Source of the DNA: Chloroflexota bacterium | GTDB lineage: Bacteria; Chloroflexota; Anaerolineae; UBA4142; SHND01 | Direction of reading: 5' to 3' | NCBI GenBank assembly: GCA_004295045.1 | Contig: SHND01000024.1 | Coordinates: forward strand, 1-64,000 | DNA: 64,000 bases | Translations under genes and position numbers: made by a program | Shown here: positions 1 to 8,499 of the stretch, in pieces | Layout: each line of letters starts with the position of its first letter | Position numbering within the stretch: the first letter of the stretch is position 1 | The notes under the pieces: generated by a model | Told to the model about the DNA's origin: nothing | The model's input: the letters and a program-made list of their open reading frames with translations, nothing else | The model's database searches: none

Positions 1-36
1 ATTGTGCCTCCTGTGAGAAAGCACACTGTAGCAAAC

Positions 37-115
37 GCACACGATGTCCTGAGTATATTCGGTTGTTAAGATGCACACGATGTCGTGAGCACGCAAGCGC
101 ACACGATGTCCTGAT
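37..115. repeat. three copies of a 17-bp direct repeat upstream of uppP
   Basis: Near-identical 17-mers lie at 37-53, 73-89 and 99-115 (consensus GCACACGATGTCSTGAK). The middle copy contains CACGA-TG-TCGTG, a perfect inverted repeat; the other two differ from it by single bases. Spacings of 36 and 26 bp are too irregular for a CRISPR array. They could be binding sites for a regulator of the downstream gene or the edge of a longer repeat array outside the window. Confidence 0.7.
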
Positions 116-162
116 TATTGAGAACTAGCTGTTATTCGCCATCTGCCAACTACTTTCTTCTA

Positions 163-1035
163 ATGGATCTCTCTGTCATCTTTCAAGCCATTTTTCTTGG
201 CATCATTCAAGGTCTTACTGAATTTCTTCCCATTTCAAGCTCTGCGCATCTGATTCTCGTGCCTTGGCTTTTTGGTTGGGACAATCCCGTTATCACAAGT
301 CTCCCCTTTGATCTGGCGTTGCACCTCGGCACTTTGCTCGCTGTCCTTGCGTTTTTTGCGAACGAATGGGTGCGCTTGATTCGCGCGGGATTCAAAAGTA
401 TCACGGAACGCAGAATTGGCAATGATCCCGACCGCCGCCTGGCATGGTTCATTGTGCTCGGCTCGATACCGGGCGCGCTTGTGGGCGCGCTGGCAGAATC
501 GAAAATCGAAGAAATTTTTCACGCGCCGAATGCATCCCTCTTACTGTGGGCAGTCCTCGCGATGGCGCTGATGATCGCCGCGCTCGGTTTCTTTTTGTTC
601 CTCGCGGAACGAGTAGCAAAACATATTCGCGGCATGGAACAGCTCACCATCAAAGATGCGCTGCTTGTTGGCGCCGCCCAAGCGTTGGCAATTTTCCCGG
701 GCGTGTCGCGCTCCGGCGCAACGATTACGGCGGGTCTGTTCTTGGGATTGAAACGCGACGATGCGGCGCGTTTTTCATTTTTGCTCGGCACACCCATCAT
801 CGCCGCCGCGGGCTTGAAGAGTCTCTATGATGTTGTGACCGAATCGCAAAGCGGCGGCTTGGGCACGGGCGATCTCTTTTTGTATTTGGTTGGCTTTGTG
901 TCGGCTGCCATCACGGGCTTTCTCGCCATCAAATATTTACTGCGATACCTCCAGCGCAATTCGACCGACATTTTTGTGTACTATCGCTGGGTGATGGCGG
1001 CGTTCATTGCCCTTGTGGCATTGTTGCGAGGGTAA
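163..1035 (+). CDS. uppP: undecaprenyl-diphosphatase (UppP/BacA family)
   Basis: Integral membrane phosphatase that dephosphorylates undecaprenyl diphosphate to recycle the lipid carrier for peptidoglycan and other envelope polymers. The product is about 290 residues, normal for the family, with many hydrophobic segments. Both signature regions are visible: the N-terminal EFLPISSSAHL motif with its catalytic Glu, and the later GVSRSGATI motif with its catalytic Ser/Arg. The ATG at 163 is chosen because MDLSVIFQAI matches the usual family N terminus; an upstream TTG would add 15 unrelated residues. The next gene begins directly at its stop codon, so the two are probably co-transcribed. Family confidence is high. 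Confidence 0.95.
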   Translation: MDLSVIFQAIFLGIIQGLTEFLPISSSAHLILVPWLFGWDNPVITSLPFDLALHLGTLLAVLAFFANEWVRLIRAGFKSITERRIGNDPDRRLAWFIVLGSIPGALVGALAESKIEEIFHAPNASLLLWAVLAMALMIAALGFFLFLAERVAKHIRGMEQLTIKDALLVGAAQALAIFPGVSRSGATITAGLFLGLKRDDAARFSFLLGTPIIAAAGLKSLYDVVTESQSGGLGTGDLFLYLVGFVSAAITGFLAIKYLLRYLQRNSTDIFVYYRWVMAAFIALVALLRG

Positions 1036-1926
1036 ATGCGCGAACTGTTTCAACTCTACGCGCACAGAGCGTCAGCTCATTTCTTACGTTTCGCTTTTAG
1101 CTTTCTACTTTTCGCTTTTAGCTTTGTCCTTTTCGCCTGCCGCGCGACGCCCACGCCCCCCCCCGCAATTCATTTCAAAATTGGCACCGCCGATTCGACA
1201 CAATACATTGCGCGTGAAGCCGCGAATGCGTACCGCCGCGCGCATCCCACCACGACGTTCGATTTTTCCACCAGCAATTCAACGATGGCTTTGCGCCAGC
1301 TCCCATTCGATCAGTTTGATTTTGCATTCGTCGAACGCAATCCGCGCGCGGACGAATTGGAACGCGCACACGCCGCGGCATTGGAACTGGGACGTGACGG
1401 TTTGTTTGTGATCGTGCATCCGTCCAACCCTCTGCAAAATCTCACGCGCGAGGATTTGAAAAAAATCTTCACGGGCGAGTTCAATACGTGGTCGCAGATG
1501 GGCATTGCTCTGCCGAATGGCAGCGACGAAATTCAAGTGTTGACGCGTGAAGAGGGTGCGGGGATGCGCGCGGTGATGGAAGAAAAAGTAATGGAAGGCG
1601 CCCGCATGACACCGACCGCGTTGATTCAGCCGACCAATCTCGACATGCTCGATTATGTCATGGACCATCCGAACGCGATTGGATACGTCGCGGCAAACAT
1701 CTGGGATGCAAATTCGCGTACGCGCGCGCTAAGCATTGACAACATCGCGCCTACCCGCGCCAATATTCGCGCAGGCACCTATCCCCTTTTGCAAAGCGTC
1801 TTTCTCATCGTCCCACAAGAGTCCGGCGAATTTGCCCCCAATAGCGCGTCGTTTGTTGATTTTCTCGCCAGCAGCGACGGACGCAGCACCCTGTATCAAC
1901 GCCTCAGCGAAATTCCCCCCAAGTAG
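1036..1926 (+). CDS. phosphate-type ABC substrate-binding lipoprotein (PstS-like)
   Basis: Predicted extracytoplasmic solute-binding protein of the PBP-like family used by phosphate or related oxyanion ABC importers. An N-terminal hydrophobic stretch ends in a lipobox-like LFAC at about residues 32-35, so it is probably a membrane-anchored lipoprotein. The mature part starts with an IGTADSTQ segment and carries the typical LKKIFTGEFNTWSQ motif. No permease or ATPase genes are adjacent, so its transporter is unknown; it could be an orphan sensor. The hydrophobic core of the signal peptide is encoded by a 21-bp tandem repeat (see 1090-1130). The start abuts the uppP stop. Confidence 0.8.
   Translation: MRELFQLYAHRASAHFLRFAFSFLLFAFSFVLFACRATPTPPPAIHFKIGTADSTQYIAREAANAYRRAHPTTTFDFSTSNSTMALRQLPFDQFDFAFVERNPRADELERAHAAALELGRDGLFVIVHPSNPLQNLTREDLKKIFTGEFNTWSQMGIALPNGSDEIQVLTREEGAGMRAVMEEKVMEGARMTPTALIQPTNLDMLDYVMDHPNAIGYVAANIWDANSRTRALSIDNIAPTRANIRAGTYPLLQSVFLIVPQESGEFAPNSASFVDFLASSDGRSTLYQRLSEIPPK
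1090..1130 (+). repeat. 21-bp tandem duplication encoding the signal-peptide core
   Basis: Two copies of TTCGCTTTTAGCTTT followed by CTAC or GTCC sit 21 bp apart (from 1090 and 1111). In frame they give FAFSFLL-FAFSFVL, the hydrophobic h-region of the lipoprotein signal. A third partial copy (TTCGCC) follows. Confidence 0.75.
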
Positions 1927-2076
1927 GGCGCAGCATTCGTCGTTTTCAAAATGCTTTTTGGCGCGTCCGAATGTTTTATTCCCATAAACATTTCGTTATC
2001 AAGTCGTAATCCCAAACGCTCGCCTCGCTCAACAAAGTGTGCTTAAATATTCACACCGTTCACAAGTGAGGCATTT

Positions 2077-2484
2077 ATGAATTATCAAGACTATGATTAC
2101 GAAACCGTCACCGACGCGCCCGCTTGGGCGACGCCAAGCGATGCAAAAATTTTGCCGCTCACGCCCAACCCCGTCATTGCGGTTAATTCCAATCCCCCGA
2201 GCGCATACGCGACGAATAACGCGCCAACCATGTCCGAGATGCTTGTTTTAGGTTCGATGGTACATTCGGTTCAACAGTCCCAAACGCAACAGTTGTATTT
2301 GATGCGTCAAATGGATGCGCGCCTGACGCAGATCGAGAACAACGCGCGCGTCAATATCGTCCCCCCGAACAATTCGTTCGAACGCGCGACGTGGTGGGCG
2401 CTTTGGGGCTTGCTGATGCTAATTCTCGGCGGCGCGCTCACAATTGTCGTGATATTGATATTAATGAATATCGAATTTCGCTAA
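2077..2484 (+). CDS. small tail-anchored membrane protein, unknown function
   Basis: I do not recognise a family. The 135-residue product has a hydrophilic Asn/Pro/Thr-rich N-terminal half, a short Gln-rich amphipathic stretch (about residues 64-85) that could form a coiled coil, and one transmembrane helix near the C terminus (about 108-130) ending in a short charged tail. This predicts a tail-anchored protein with most of its mass in the cytoplasm. A GAGG ribosome site lies just upstream of the ATG and a strong terminator follows, so it is probably the last gene of its transcript or monocistronic. Confidence 0.7.
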   Translation: MNYQDYDYETVTDAPAWATPSDAKILPLTPNPVIAVNSNPPSAYATNNAPTMSEMLVLGSMVHSVQQSQTQQLYLMRQMDARLTQIENNARVNIVPPNNSFERATWWALWGLLMLILGGALTIVVILILMNIEFR

Positions 2485-2510
2485 ACATTAAAGTTTTCTA
2501 ATAAAGGCAA

Positions 2511-2554
2511 GGCGCAGGACGGAACTTTTTGAATCCGTTCTGCGTCTTTTTTTT
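2511..2554 (+). terminator. intrinsic terminator after the tail-anchored protein gene
   Basis: A 13-bp stem (GGCGCAGGACGGA paired with TCCGTTCTGCGTC, two G-U pairs) with a 10-nt loop is followed by a run of eight T. Confidence 0.9.
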
Positions 2555-2596
2555 GAATTCAGGAACAAACAACAGCTCGCCACTCGAGGTATTCGA

Positions 2597-3658
2597 ATGC
2601 TATCCTTTCAACTTCCAAAACTCAACCGTTCACGCGCCCTTATCACAGGGGTGGCGATTCTGGCTTTGATTGTTGTCATTGCACTGGCAGCCGTCAATGC
2701 CGCAGCCACACCGCGCAGTATGGCGGAAATCCGCATTGCGGGCTGGGTTGGCGCTCTCAAAAATGACAAACTCACTGCGGAACGCCAAGAAGCACAGCGC
2801 AATCTTGAACTCGCCGGCGAGACTGCCGTACCCCAATTGCTCGTCGCGCTGCGCTCGAATAATGTGGCACAGCGACGCAACGCGGCGGACATGTTGGGCT
2901 ATATTGCCTCGCCTCTGACGACTGACGCGCTCCGAAATACCTTGCGCACCGACCCGGTCCCTGCTGTACGCCGCAATGCCGCCTACGCATTGGGCGAAAT
3001 TCACGCCGCAAGCGCGATTAATGATTTACAGCAAGCGGCGATTTCAGACCGCAGTCAAATTGTGCGCGGCACCGCAGCAGATTCACTGGCGCGCATCCGC
3101 ACGATTCTCGCGCAATCCGCTCATGTGAATGAACAGTTTGTCGGCGCGTTTGCGTCTGCATCTTCGCAATCGAATTTGGTTTACCTCGCCGCAAAACGCG
3201 ATCTCAAAATCAGTCAGGATGGCGGCAAGACCTGGCAGACTTTGGCAAACGCTCTGCCGAGCCAAGTGTCCGCGCTGGCTGTGAATCCAAACGACGCGCA
3301 AGAACTTTATGCAGGCATCGAAGCATTGGGCATGTTCAAAAGTACGGATGGCGGGACAACGTGGAACGCCATTAACACGGGCATCAGCATGACTCCCGGC
3401 GCGCGCGAAACGATTTCGGCGATTGCGATTGATCCGAACGATACAAATATTTTGTATGTTGCGCGCGGGGTGTGGGTTGGAACAGGACAAGTGGAATTTT
3501 ACCCGGTCGGTTTGTTCTGGAGTCGCGATGGCGGCAATTCATGGAACGCGTTGTCGGCAGGCACCAGCACACAAGAAATTTCCAAACTCGCCTTCCGCGA
3601 CGGAAAATTGTTTGGCTTGGCGGGCGACCGAGTTTTGACGTTAGTAACTCCGCAATAG
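2597..3658 (+). CDS. membrane-anchored HEAT-repeat / BNR-repeat protein
   Basis: The 353-residue product has an N-terminal signal anchor (about residues 14-36), then roughly three HEAT-like helical repeats (about 60-170), then a beta-propeller-like part with three Asp-box motifs: SQDGGKTW, STDGGTTW and SRDGGNSW. Asp boxes occur in sialidase, sortilin and YCF48-like propellers. No sialidase catalytic residues are evident, so a scaffold or assembly role outside the membrane is more likely than enzymatic activity. The HEAT-plus-propeller combination points to protein-protein contacts. A 44-residue membrane peptide gene begins 2 bp after its stop, suggesting co-transcription. Confidence 0.75.
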   Translation: MLSFQLPKLNRSRALITGVAILALIVVIALAAVNAAATPRSMAEIRIAGWVGALKNDKLTAERQEAQRNLELAGETAVPQLLVALRSNNVAQRRNAADMLGYIASPLTTDALRNTLRTDPVPAVRRNAAYALGEIHAASAINDLQQAAISDRSQIVRGTAADSLARIRTILAQSAHVNEQFVGAFASASSQSNLVYLAAKRDLKISQDGGKTWQTLANALPSQVSALAVNPNDAQELYAGIEALGMFKSTDGGTTWNAINTGISMTPGARETISAIAIDPNDTNILYVARGVWVGTGQVEFYPVGLFWSRDGGNSWNALSAGTSTQEISKLAFRDGKLFGLAGDRVLTLVTPQ

Positions 3659-3660
3659 GA

Positions 3661-3795
3661 ATGAATGAAATGACAATTGTAGTGGTGTTGTTGGGGGTGA
3701 TGGCGGGCCTCGCTTGGTTCTTGCCTGACGATCGAAAGCGCGAACCAAGCGAGCACGCGCAGGAAGCAAGCGCAGAACAAACACCGAACGTGTAA
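3661..3795 (+). CDS. 44-residue single-span membrane peptide
   Basis: Small gene beginning with ATG at 3661, 2 bp downstream of the HEAT/BNR gene stop and preceded by a short AGGA. It encodes one hydrophobic helix (TIVVVLLGVMAGLAWFL) followed by a charged, Glu-rich tail. The stop codon lies inside the loop of the terminator hairpin that ends the operon, so the gene fits tightly between its neighbour and the terminator. Function is unknown. Composition and placement favour a real gene, but its size limits certainty. Confidence 0.55.
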   Translation: MNEMTIVVVLLGVMAGLAWFLPDDRKREPSEHAQEASAEQTPNV

Positions 3796-3810
3796 CAGCG
3801 TTCGGTGTTT
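3781..3810 (+). terminator. intrinsic terminator overlapping a stop codon
   Basis: A perfect 10-bp stem (ACACCGAACG / CGTTCGGTGT) with an 8-nt loop is followed by T-rich sequence (TTTTCATTTTTC). The TAA of the 44-residue gene is within the loop. Confidence 0.85.
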
Positions 3811-3824
3811 TCATTTTTCAAAAA

Positions 3825-3833
3825 TGTTATAAT
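3825..3833 (+). promoter_or_regulatory. extended -10 promoter for the MBL-like gene
   Basis: TGT-TATAAT at 3825-3833, 26 bp before the ATG at 3859 and just after the upstream terminator. No good -35 is seen, which fits an extended -10 promoter. Confidence 0.6.
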
Positions 3834-3858
3834 CGGTTCAGGGTGATGGTGGGGAAAA

Positions 3859-4665
3859 ATGGAAAACTATATTTGCGCAACTTGCGGTGTGCAATTTGAT
3901 GCAAGCGAAACGCCGCCCGCAAACTGTCCGATTTGCGATGACGAACGGCAATACGTTGGCGCGAACGGGCAGCAATGGACGACGTTGGAAAAATTGAAAC
4001 GCACGCATCACAATCGCATCGCAACGCTTGAACCGAATTTGTGCGGCATTGGCAGCGAGCCGAGTTTTGCGATTGGGCATCGTTCGCTGTTGGTACAAAC
4101 GCAAAATGGCAACGCGTTCTGGGACCCAACGTTATTGCTCGACGAAACGACCATCGAAACGGTGCGCGCGTTGGGCGGAATCAAATGGATCGCGGTGTCG
4201 CATCCGCATCTCGTCACCGTTTGCGTAGAATGGAGCCGCGCGTTCGATAACGCGCCGATTTATTGGCACGCCGATAATCGCGATTGGGTGATGCGTCACG
4301 ACGGCAATTTTATTTTTTGGGAAACCGAAATACAAACGCTCAATGACGAGCTCACGTTGATTCGCGGCGGCGGGCATTTTGAAGGTTCGGCGATGCTGCA
4401 CTGGAAAAACGGTGCGGCGCGGCGCGGCGTTTTGATTACGGGCGATACGATTCAGGTTGCGAGCGACCGCCGCTTTGTGAGTTTCATGTACAGTTATCCG
4501 AACATGATTCCGTTGAACGCGCGCGCGATTACACGCATTGTGAACGCCATCGAGCCGTTCGTGTTTGAAAAAATTTACGGCGGCTGGTGGCACAGCGTTG
4601 TGGCGAGCGACGCGAAAAACGCGGTGAAACGTTCGGCGGAACGTTATTTGCGCGCGATTGGATAA
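3859..4665 (+). CDS. zinc-ribbon plus metallo-hydrolase-like protein
   Basis: The N terminus carries a rubredoxin-like zinc ribbon (CATCG, then CPIC about 17 residues later). The rest resembles the metallo-beta-lactamase-like hydrolases often annotated for this architecture: a SHPHLVT segment, a following WHAD, and a later GG-HFEGS stretch. I cannot see a full HxHxDH metal motif, so metal-dependent hydrolase activity is uncertain and it may be a degenerate member. It sits alone behind its own extended -10 promoter and ahead of an NAD(P)-binding protein. The substrate is unknown. Confidence 0.6.
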   Translation: MENYICATCGVQFDASETPPANCPICDDERQYVGANGQQWTTLEKLKRTHHNRIATLEPNLCGIGSEPSFAIGHRSLLVQTQNGNAFWDPTLLLDETTIETVRALGGIKWIAVSHPHLVTVCVEWSRAFDNAPIYWHADNRDWVMRHDGNFIFWETEIQTLNDELTLIRGGGHFEGSAMLHWKNGAARRGVLITGDTIQVASDRRFVSFMYSYPNMIPLNARAITRIVNAIEPFVFEKIYGGWWHSVVASDAKNAVKRSAERYLRAIG

Positions 4666-4698
4666 TTTTTTCGCGCAGAACTTTTATAGAGACCCAAC

Positions 4699-5643
4699 AT
4701 GGCAGAATCAGAAACTCACGTTGTCACCGGCGCATTCGGCTATACGGGAAAATATATCGCGGCGCGTTTGTTGGAACGCGGCATCACCGTTCGCACGCTG
4801 ACAAATTCCGGACATCGCGAAAATCCGTTTGGCGCGCGCGTCCAAGTATTTCCTTTCAATTTCGATAACCCCGACGCGCTGGTCGAGTCATTGCGCGGCG
4901 CAACCGTTTTGTACAACACCTATTGGGTGCGTTTCAACTATGGCAGCGATTTTGGGCATGCCACCGCCGTGGCGAATACATTGAAATTGTTCGATGCGGC
5001 AAAAAAAGCGGGCGTCGCGCGCATTGTGCATACCAGCATCACCAACCCCTCTGAAACTTCACATCTCGAATATTTTTCTGGCAAAGCGCGTTTGGAACGC
5101 GCGCTGGGCGAAATAGGCATGTCGTATGCAATCTTGCGCCCGGCGGTTATTTTTGGCGACGAAGATATTTTGGTCAATAACATCGCGTGGATTTTGCGGC
5201 GTCTGCCGATCTTTGGCGTTTTCGGCGATGGGCAATACAAATTGCAGCCCATCTTTGTCGAGGATTTCGCGCAGCTCGCGGTGGCGCAAGGCGCGGCACG
5301 CGCGAACGTGACCATTGATGCGATTGGTCCCGAAACATTCACCTATCGCGCGTTGGTTGAACGATTGGGCGAAATCATCGGCGCGCGGCGCCCGATCATT
5401 TCGGTGCCGCCCATCGTCGGATATTGGACCGGCGCGCTGATCAGCAAGTTGATGGGCGATGTAACGATTACGCGCGATGAGATTCAAGGATTGATGGAAA
5501 ATCTGTTGTGCACGGAATCGCCGCCCGCAGGCACGACCAAGCTTACTGACTGGGCACGCGCGCACGCCAACACACTCGGCAAACATTACGCCAACGAACT
5601 CGCCCGCCGCCGCGACCGCACTCAAGCGTACGATAAGTTGTGA
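4699..5643 (+). CDS. atypical SDR-family NAD(P)-binding protein (NmrA/NDUFA9-like)
   Basis: Extended/atypical short-chain dehydrogenase fold. The N-terminal dinucleotide motif reads TGAFGYTGKYIA, the family's GxxGxxG form. A later YFSGKARLERAL stretch and the RPAVIFGDED segment match NAD-dependent epimerase or NmrA-like proteins. The canonical YxxxK dyad is not obvious, so it may bind nucleotide without classical SDR chemistry; relatives include complex I subunit NDUFA9 and sugar-nucleotide epimerases. Its substrate cannot be read from the sequence. It is followed immediately by the promoter of the herA neighbourhood. Confidence 0.8.
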   Translation: MAESETHVVTGAFGYTGKYIAARLLERGITVRTLTNSGHRENPFGARVQVFPFNFDNPDALVESLRGATVLYNTYWVRFNYGSDFGHATAVANTLKLFDAAKKAGVARIVHTSITNPSETSHLEYFSGKARLERALGEIGMSYAILRPAVIFGDEDILVNNIAWILRRLPIFGVFGDGQYKLQPIFVEDFAQLAVAQGAARANVTIDAIGPETFTYRALVERLGEIIGARRPIISVPPIVGYWTGALISKLMGDVTITRDEIQGLMENLLCTESPPAGTTKLTDWARAHANTLGKHYANELARRRDRTQAYDKL

Positions 5644-5672
5644 TTGACGCCGCGCTGTCACTCAACTATAAT
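5644..5672 (+). promoter_or_regulatory. sigma70-type promoter for the herA operon
   Basis: TTGACG, 17-bp spacer, TATAAT, ending 68 bp before the herA ATG. It begins immediately after the preceding stop codon. Confidence 0.8.
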
Positions 5673-5690
5673 ACGCGTTAGAACGCTTGT

Positions 5691-5728
5691 TTCATTTCGC
5701 ATTTTTATTGTGCATTTTGCATTTGGCG
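5691..5728 (+). repeat. word repeat in the herA leader
   Basis: Variations of TTTGCATTT (TTCATTTCGCATTT, TTGTGCATTTTGCATTT) fill the leader between promoter and ribosome site. It belongs to the word-repeat family found across the window. Confidence 0.6.
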
Positions 5729-5740
5729 TTGGAGGATCCC

Positions 5741-7588
5741 ATGAACACCGTCGGTTATGTCGTCGGCGAAGTCCGCACCGATGAATTTACCTTTGTCACC
5801 AATCGCGAAATCGCGCCGCCGCGTTTGGAATATATTGTTGTTCAGGTCCAAGACCCGCGCACGCAAACAACGGTTGATGTTCTCGCGCAGGTGACAAAAC
5901 TTTCCGTCTCGTCGCGCCTTCTCGACACTTCCCTTTCGTACAACGAAGTCGCGCAAATTCTCACGCGCATTTCCACCTCGCAGCCCATCATCGTCGGCAC
6001 CGCCAAAGTGTTGGGCTATTTGGAAGGCGCGAGCGTGCGCTTTCCGCGTCACGCGACAATGCCGGGCAATCCGGTCACGCAAGCGCCCGATGATTTGTTG
6101 AAACGCTTTTTTTCGCAAGATGTCGAAAGCGGCATTGACATCGGCTCGCTCATCAATCGCGACAATGTAAATGTGTTATTGAATCCGAACGGTTTGCGGC
6201 GACACATGGCGGTTATCGCGCAAACGGGCGCGGGCAAATCGTACACCGTCGGCGTCATCCTCGAAAAACTTTTAGACCTCGGCGGCACCATCGTCATCTT
6301 TGACCCGAACAGCGATTACGTGAAAATGCGGCGCGATGAAAGTATGCGCGTCACGCCGTTCGCCGACCGCATTGACATTTACCGAATGCCGACGGGACAA
6401 GCGGGGCGCATCACCGATGCCGAAATCGGCGGCTCGAAAAAATTTACAATGAAATTTTCCGCGCTCGAGGTGGATGAAATTTGCGCGATGACGGGGATTC
6501 CCGAAACGTCCACCAACATTCGCAAAGCGCTGCAAACCGCGCACGATAATTTGCGCGGACGCGATTACGCGCCGCACGAATACTTGCGCGAGCTCGAACG
6601 GATTGCCAGCGGCGGCGCGGCGGCAGATGCGATGATGTCGAATGACAACATGCCGCGCGGACCTGAAAAGTCGCGTTCTAACGAACGCGGCAGAGGCGTC
6701 ACGCCAAGCGGCATGGAAGATTTTGAAAAGGCGGCGTACAACAAGGCGAACATTGATTTGGGCTGGGAAGATTTGGGCAGCGCGGCGGATGATGACGAAC
6801 TCGCGAAACCATTTGAAATGCCCGCGTCCGAAAATGGCAGTAATGGAAAAAATAAAGCGCCATCGCTTGACGCGATATCGGGCGCGCAAAAAGCATTGAA
6901 ATATGTCGAACGCATTTCGCGCGTAGATATTTGGGGACATGAAGATGTGCCGATTAAAGATTTGATGCGTCCGATGAATTTGTCGGTGCTTGACCTCGCG
7001 GGCGTGGACAGTTGGGTCACGGAATTTGTCGTCAACAAAGTTTTGAATGATACGTGGGGCGAAGCGACGACGAACGGTTTGGCGCGCCCGATATTTTTTA
7101 TTTTGGAAGAGGCGCACAATTTTGTGCCGGGCGGGCAAGGCGCGCGTTCGCAAGCGGCGCAAATTATCAAACGCATCGCGTCGGAAGGACGCAAGTTCGG
7201 CTTGTTCCTCGTTCTCGTCACGCAGCGTCCGTACAAAATTCACGGCGATACCTTGTCGCAATGCAATTCACAAATCATCATGCGCCTCACGAATCCGCAA
7301 GACCAACTCGCCATCAAGCAATCGTCCGAAGGAATCAGCGAAGGTTTGCTCGCGGACTTGCCGGGACTGAACGTTGGCGAAGCGGTGATTCTCGGACCGA
7401 TTGTGCGCGTGCCGGTGATGGTTCGCATCGGGCAGCGTTTGAGCGCACAAGGCGGCAATGACATTGACGTGGTGAAAGCGTTGGAAGACGCGCGCAGTCA
7501 AGTGGTGATTGACAAACGCGAACGCGAAGTGAAACAAGAGCGCGCGAAAGCGAAAAAGACGGAATGGGTGGAAGAGTTGGACGCGTGA
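5741..7588 (+). CDS. herA: HerA-like DNA-translocating ATPase
   Basis: FtsK/HerA superfamily hexameric ATPase expected to pump along DNA, in archaea partnering NurA and Mre11-Rad50 in end resection. The start is ATG 5741, with GGAGG ending 5 bp upstream; in-frame codons before it come from the word-repeat leader. An N-terminal HAS-barrel-like region precedes Walker A (AQTGAGKSYT, about residues 158-167); the Asp/Gly-rich insert at about 300-375 looks disordered; Walker B is FILEEAHNF (about 452-460), followed by a sensor stretch VTQRPYKI. The product is 615 residues, slightly long for HerA because of the insert. It overlaps the methyltransferase gene by 4 bp. No NurA gene is in the window. 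Confidence 0.88.
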   Translation: MNTVGYVVGEVRTDEFTFVTNREIAPPRLEYIVVQVQDPRTQTTVDVLAQVTKLSVSSRLLDTSLSYNEVAQILTRISTSQPIIVGTAKVLGYLEGASVRFPRHATMPGNPVTQAPDDLLKRFFSQDVESGIDIGSLINRDNVNVLLNPNGLRRHMAVIAQTGAGKSYTVGVILEKLLDLGGTIVIFDPNSDYVKMRRDESMRVTPFADRIDIYRMPTGQAGRITDAEIGGSKKFTMKFSALEVDEICAMTGIPETSTNIRKALQTAHDNLRGRDYAPHEYLRELERIASGGAAADAMMSNDNMPRGPEKSRSNERGRGVTPSGMEDFEKAAYNKANIDLGWEDLGSAADDDELAKPFEMPASENGSNGKNKAPSLDAISGAQKALKYVERISRVDIWGHEDVPIKDLMRPMNLSVLDLAGVDSWVTEFVVNKVLNDTWGEATTNGLARPIFFILEEAHNFVPGGQGARSQAAQIIKRIASEGRKFGLFLVLVTQRPYKIHGDTLSQCNSQIIMRLTNPQDQLAIKQSSEGISEGLLADLPGLNVGEAVILGPIVRVPVMVRIGQRLSAQGGNDIDVVKALEDARSQVVIDKREREVKQERAKAKKTEWVEELDA

Positions 7589-8499
7589 ACACCATCTTTC
7601 AACACTCTTGCGAATCCATGCCCGAACTCGCGGACGCGTCTGTTGACCTGACCGTCACGTCACCGCCGTACTGGAACGCGATTGATTACGACGCGCACGC
7701 GCAAGATTCGTTGATTGAAAAAGCCAACCGAAAGAATTATCGCCCGCGTCAAGAAGAAAATTACGCGGACTATTTGCAATTTTTGAAACGCGTGTTCACC
7801 GAAACATTGCGCGTGACAAAAGCGGGCGGACATTGCGCGATTGTGATTGGCACCGTGCTGTTGAATGGCAAGCATGTTCCCGTGCCGTATCATGTGACGA
7901 CGCTGCTCGAAGAAATCGGATGGGAATTTCATCAAGACATTATTTGGGCTAAAGTGACGGGCGGCGTAAAACGCGCGGGCGCGACAATTCAAAATCCGTA
8001 TCCCGGTTACTATTATCCGAACTTGATGCTCGAATACATTTTGCTTTTTCGCAAACCGGGCGACAAGAAAATGTATGCGGGACGCACGAAAAAAGAAAAG
8101 GAACGCGACGCGATGGAACTTGACGCCGTGTTCACGCGCGATATTGCCAACAACATCTGGCACATCGCGCCCGTTCCGCCGAACCAACTGCCGCATCCCT
8201 GCCCCTTTCCCGAAGAACTCGCGTACCGGCTCATCCGCCTTTTTTCCTACTCCGGCGACCTTGTCCTCGACCCGTTCGCGGGCATCGGCACCACCTTGAA
8301 AGTCGCGCGCGCGACAAAGCGAAACTATGTTGGCTATGAATTGAAAAAGGAATATATTGCTTATGCGAACAAGCGCGTGAACGAAGATTTGAAATTGCGA
8401 AAACAGTTGATTGCGGATTTTGTGAAATTGGAATATGGGGAAAAGATGACGGCGAAGAATAAGGGAAGGGCGCCGTTTCGGAGGAAACCTCTCCCCTAA
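7585..8499 (+). CDS. beta-class DNA methyltransferase (N4-cytosine or N6-adenine)
   Basis: SAM-dependent methyltransferase of the N-4/N-6 DNA methylase family. Catalytic motif IV comes first (TSPPYWN, about residues 25-31) and the SAM-binding motif I last (LDPFAGIGTT, near residue 230), the circularly permuted beta-class order. SPPYW favours N4-cytosine methylation. The start is GTG 7585, overlapping the herA TGA as GTGA, which implies translational coupling; an ATG 21 bp upstream is the alternative. No restriction endonuclease is adjacent, so it looks like an orphan or herA-linked modification enzyme. Its last residues (KPLP) and stop codon come from the inverted-repeat element at 8486-8567, which may have truncated it. 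Confidence 0.85.
   Translation: MNTIFQHSCESMPELADASVDLTVTSPPYWNAIDYDAHAQDSLIEKANRKNYRPRQEENYADYLQFLKRVFTETLRVTKAGGHCAIVIGTVLLNGKHVPVPYHVTTLLEEIGWEFHQDIIWAKVTGGVKRAGATIQNPYPGYYYPNLMLEYILLFRKPGDKKMYAGRTKKEKERDAMELDAVFTRDIANNIWHIAPVPPNQLPHPCPFPEELAYRLIRLFSYSGDLVLDPFAGIGTTLKVARATKRNYVGYELKKEYIAYANKRVNEDLKLRKQLIADFVKLEYGEKMTAKNKGRAPFRRKPLP

Noticed and set aside
37..115. CRISPR array
   Set aside because: Only three 17-bp repeats with unequal short spacings and no cas genes nearby.
6272..7261. 329-codon minus-strand frame inside herA
   Set aside because: Antisense shadow; Walker motifs and start signals support the plus strand.
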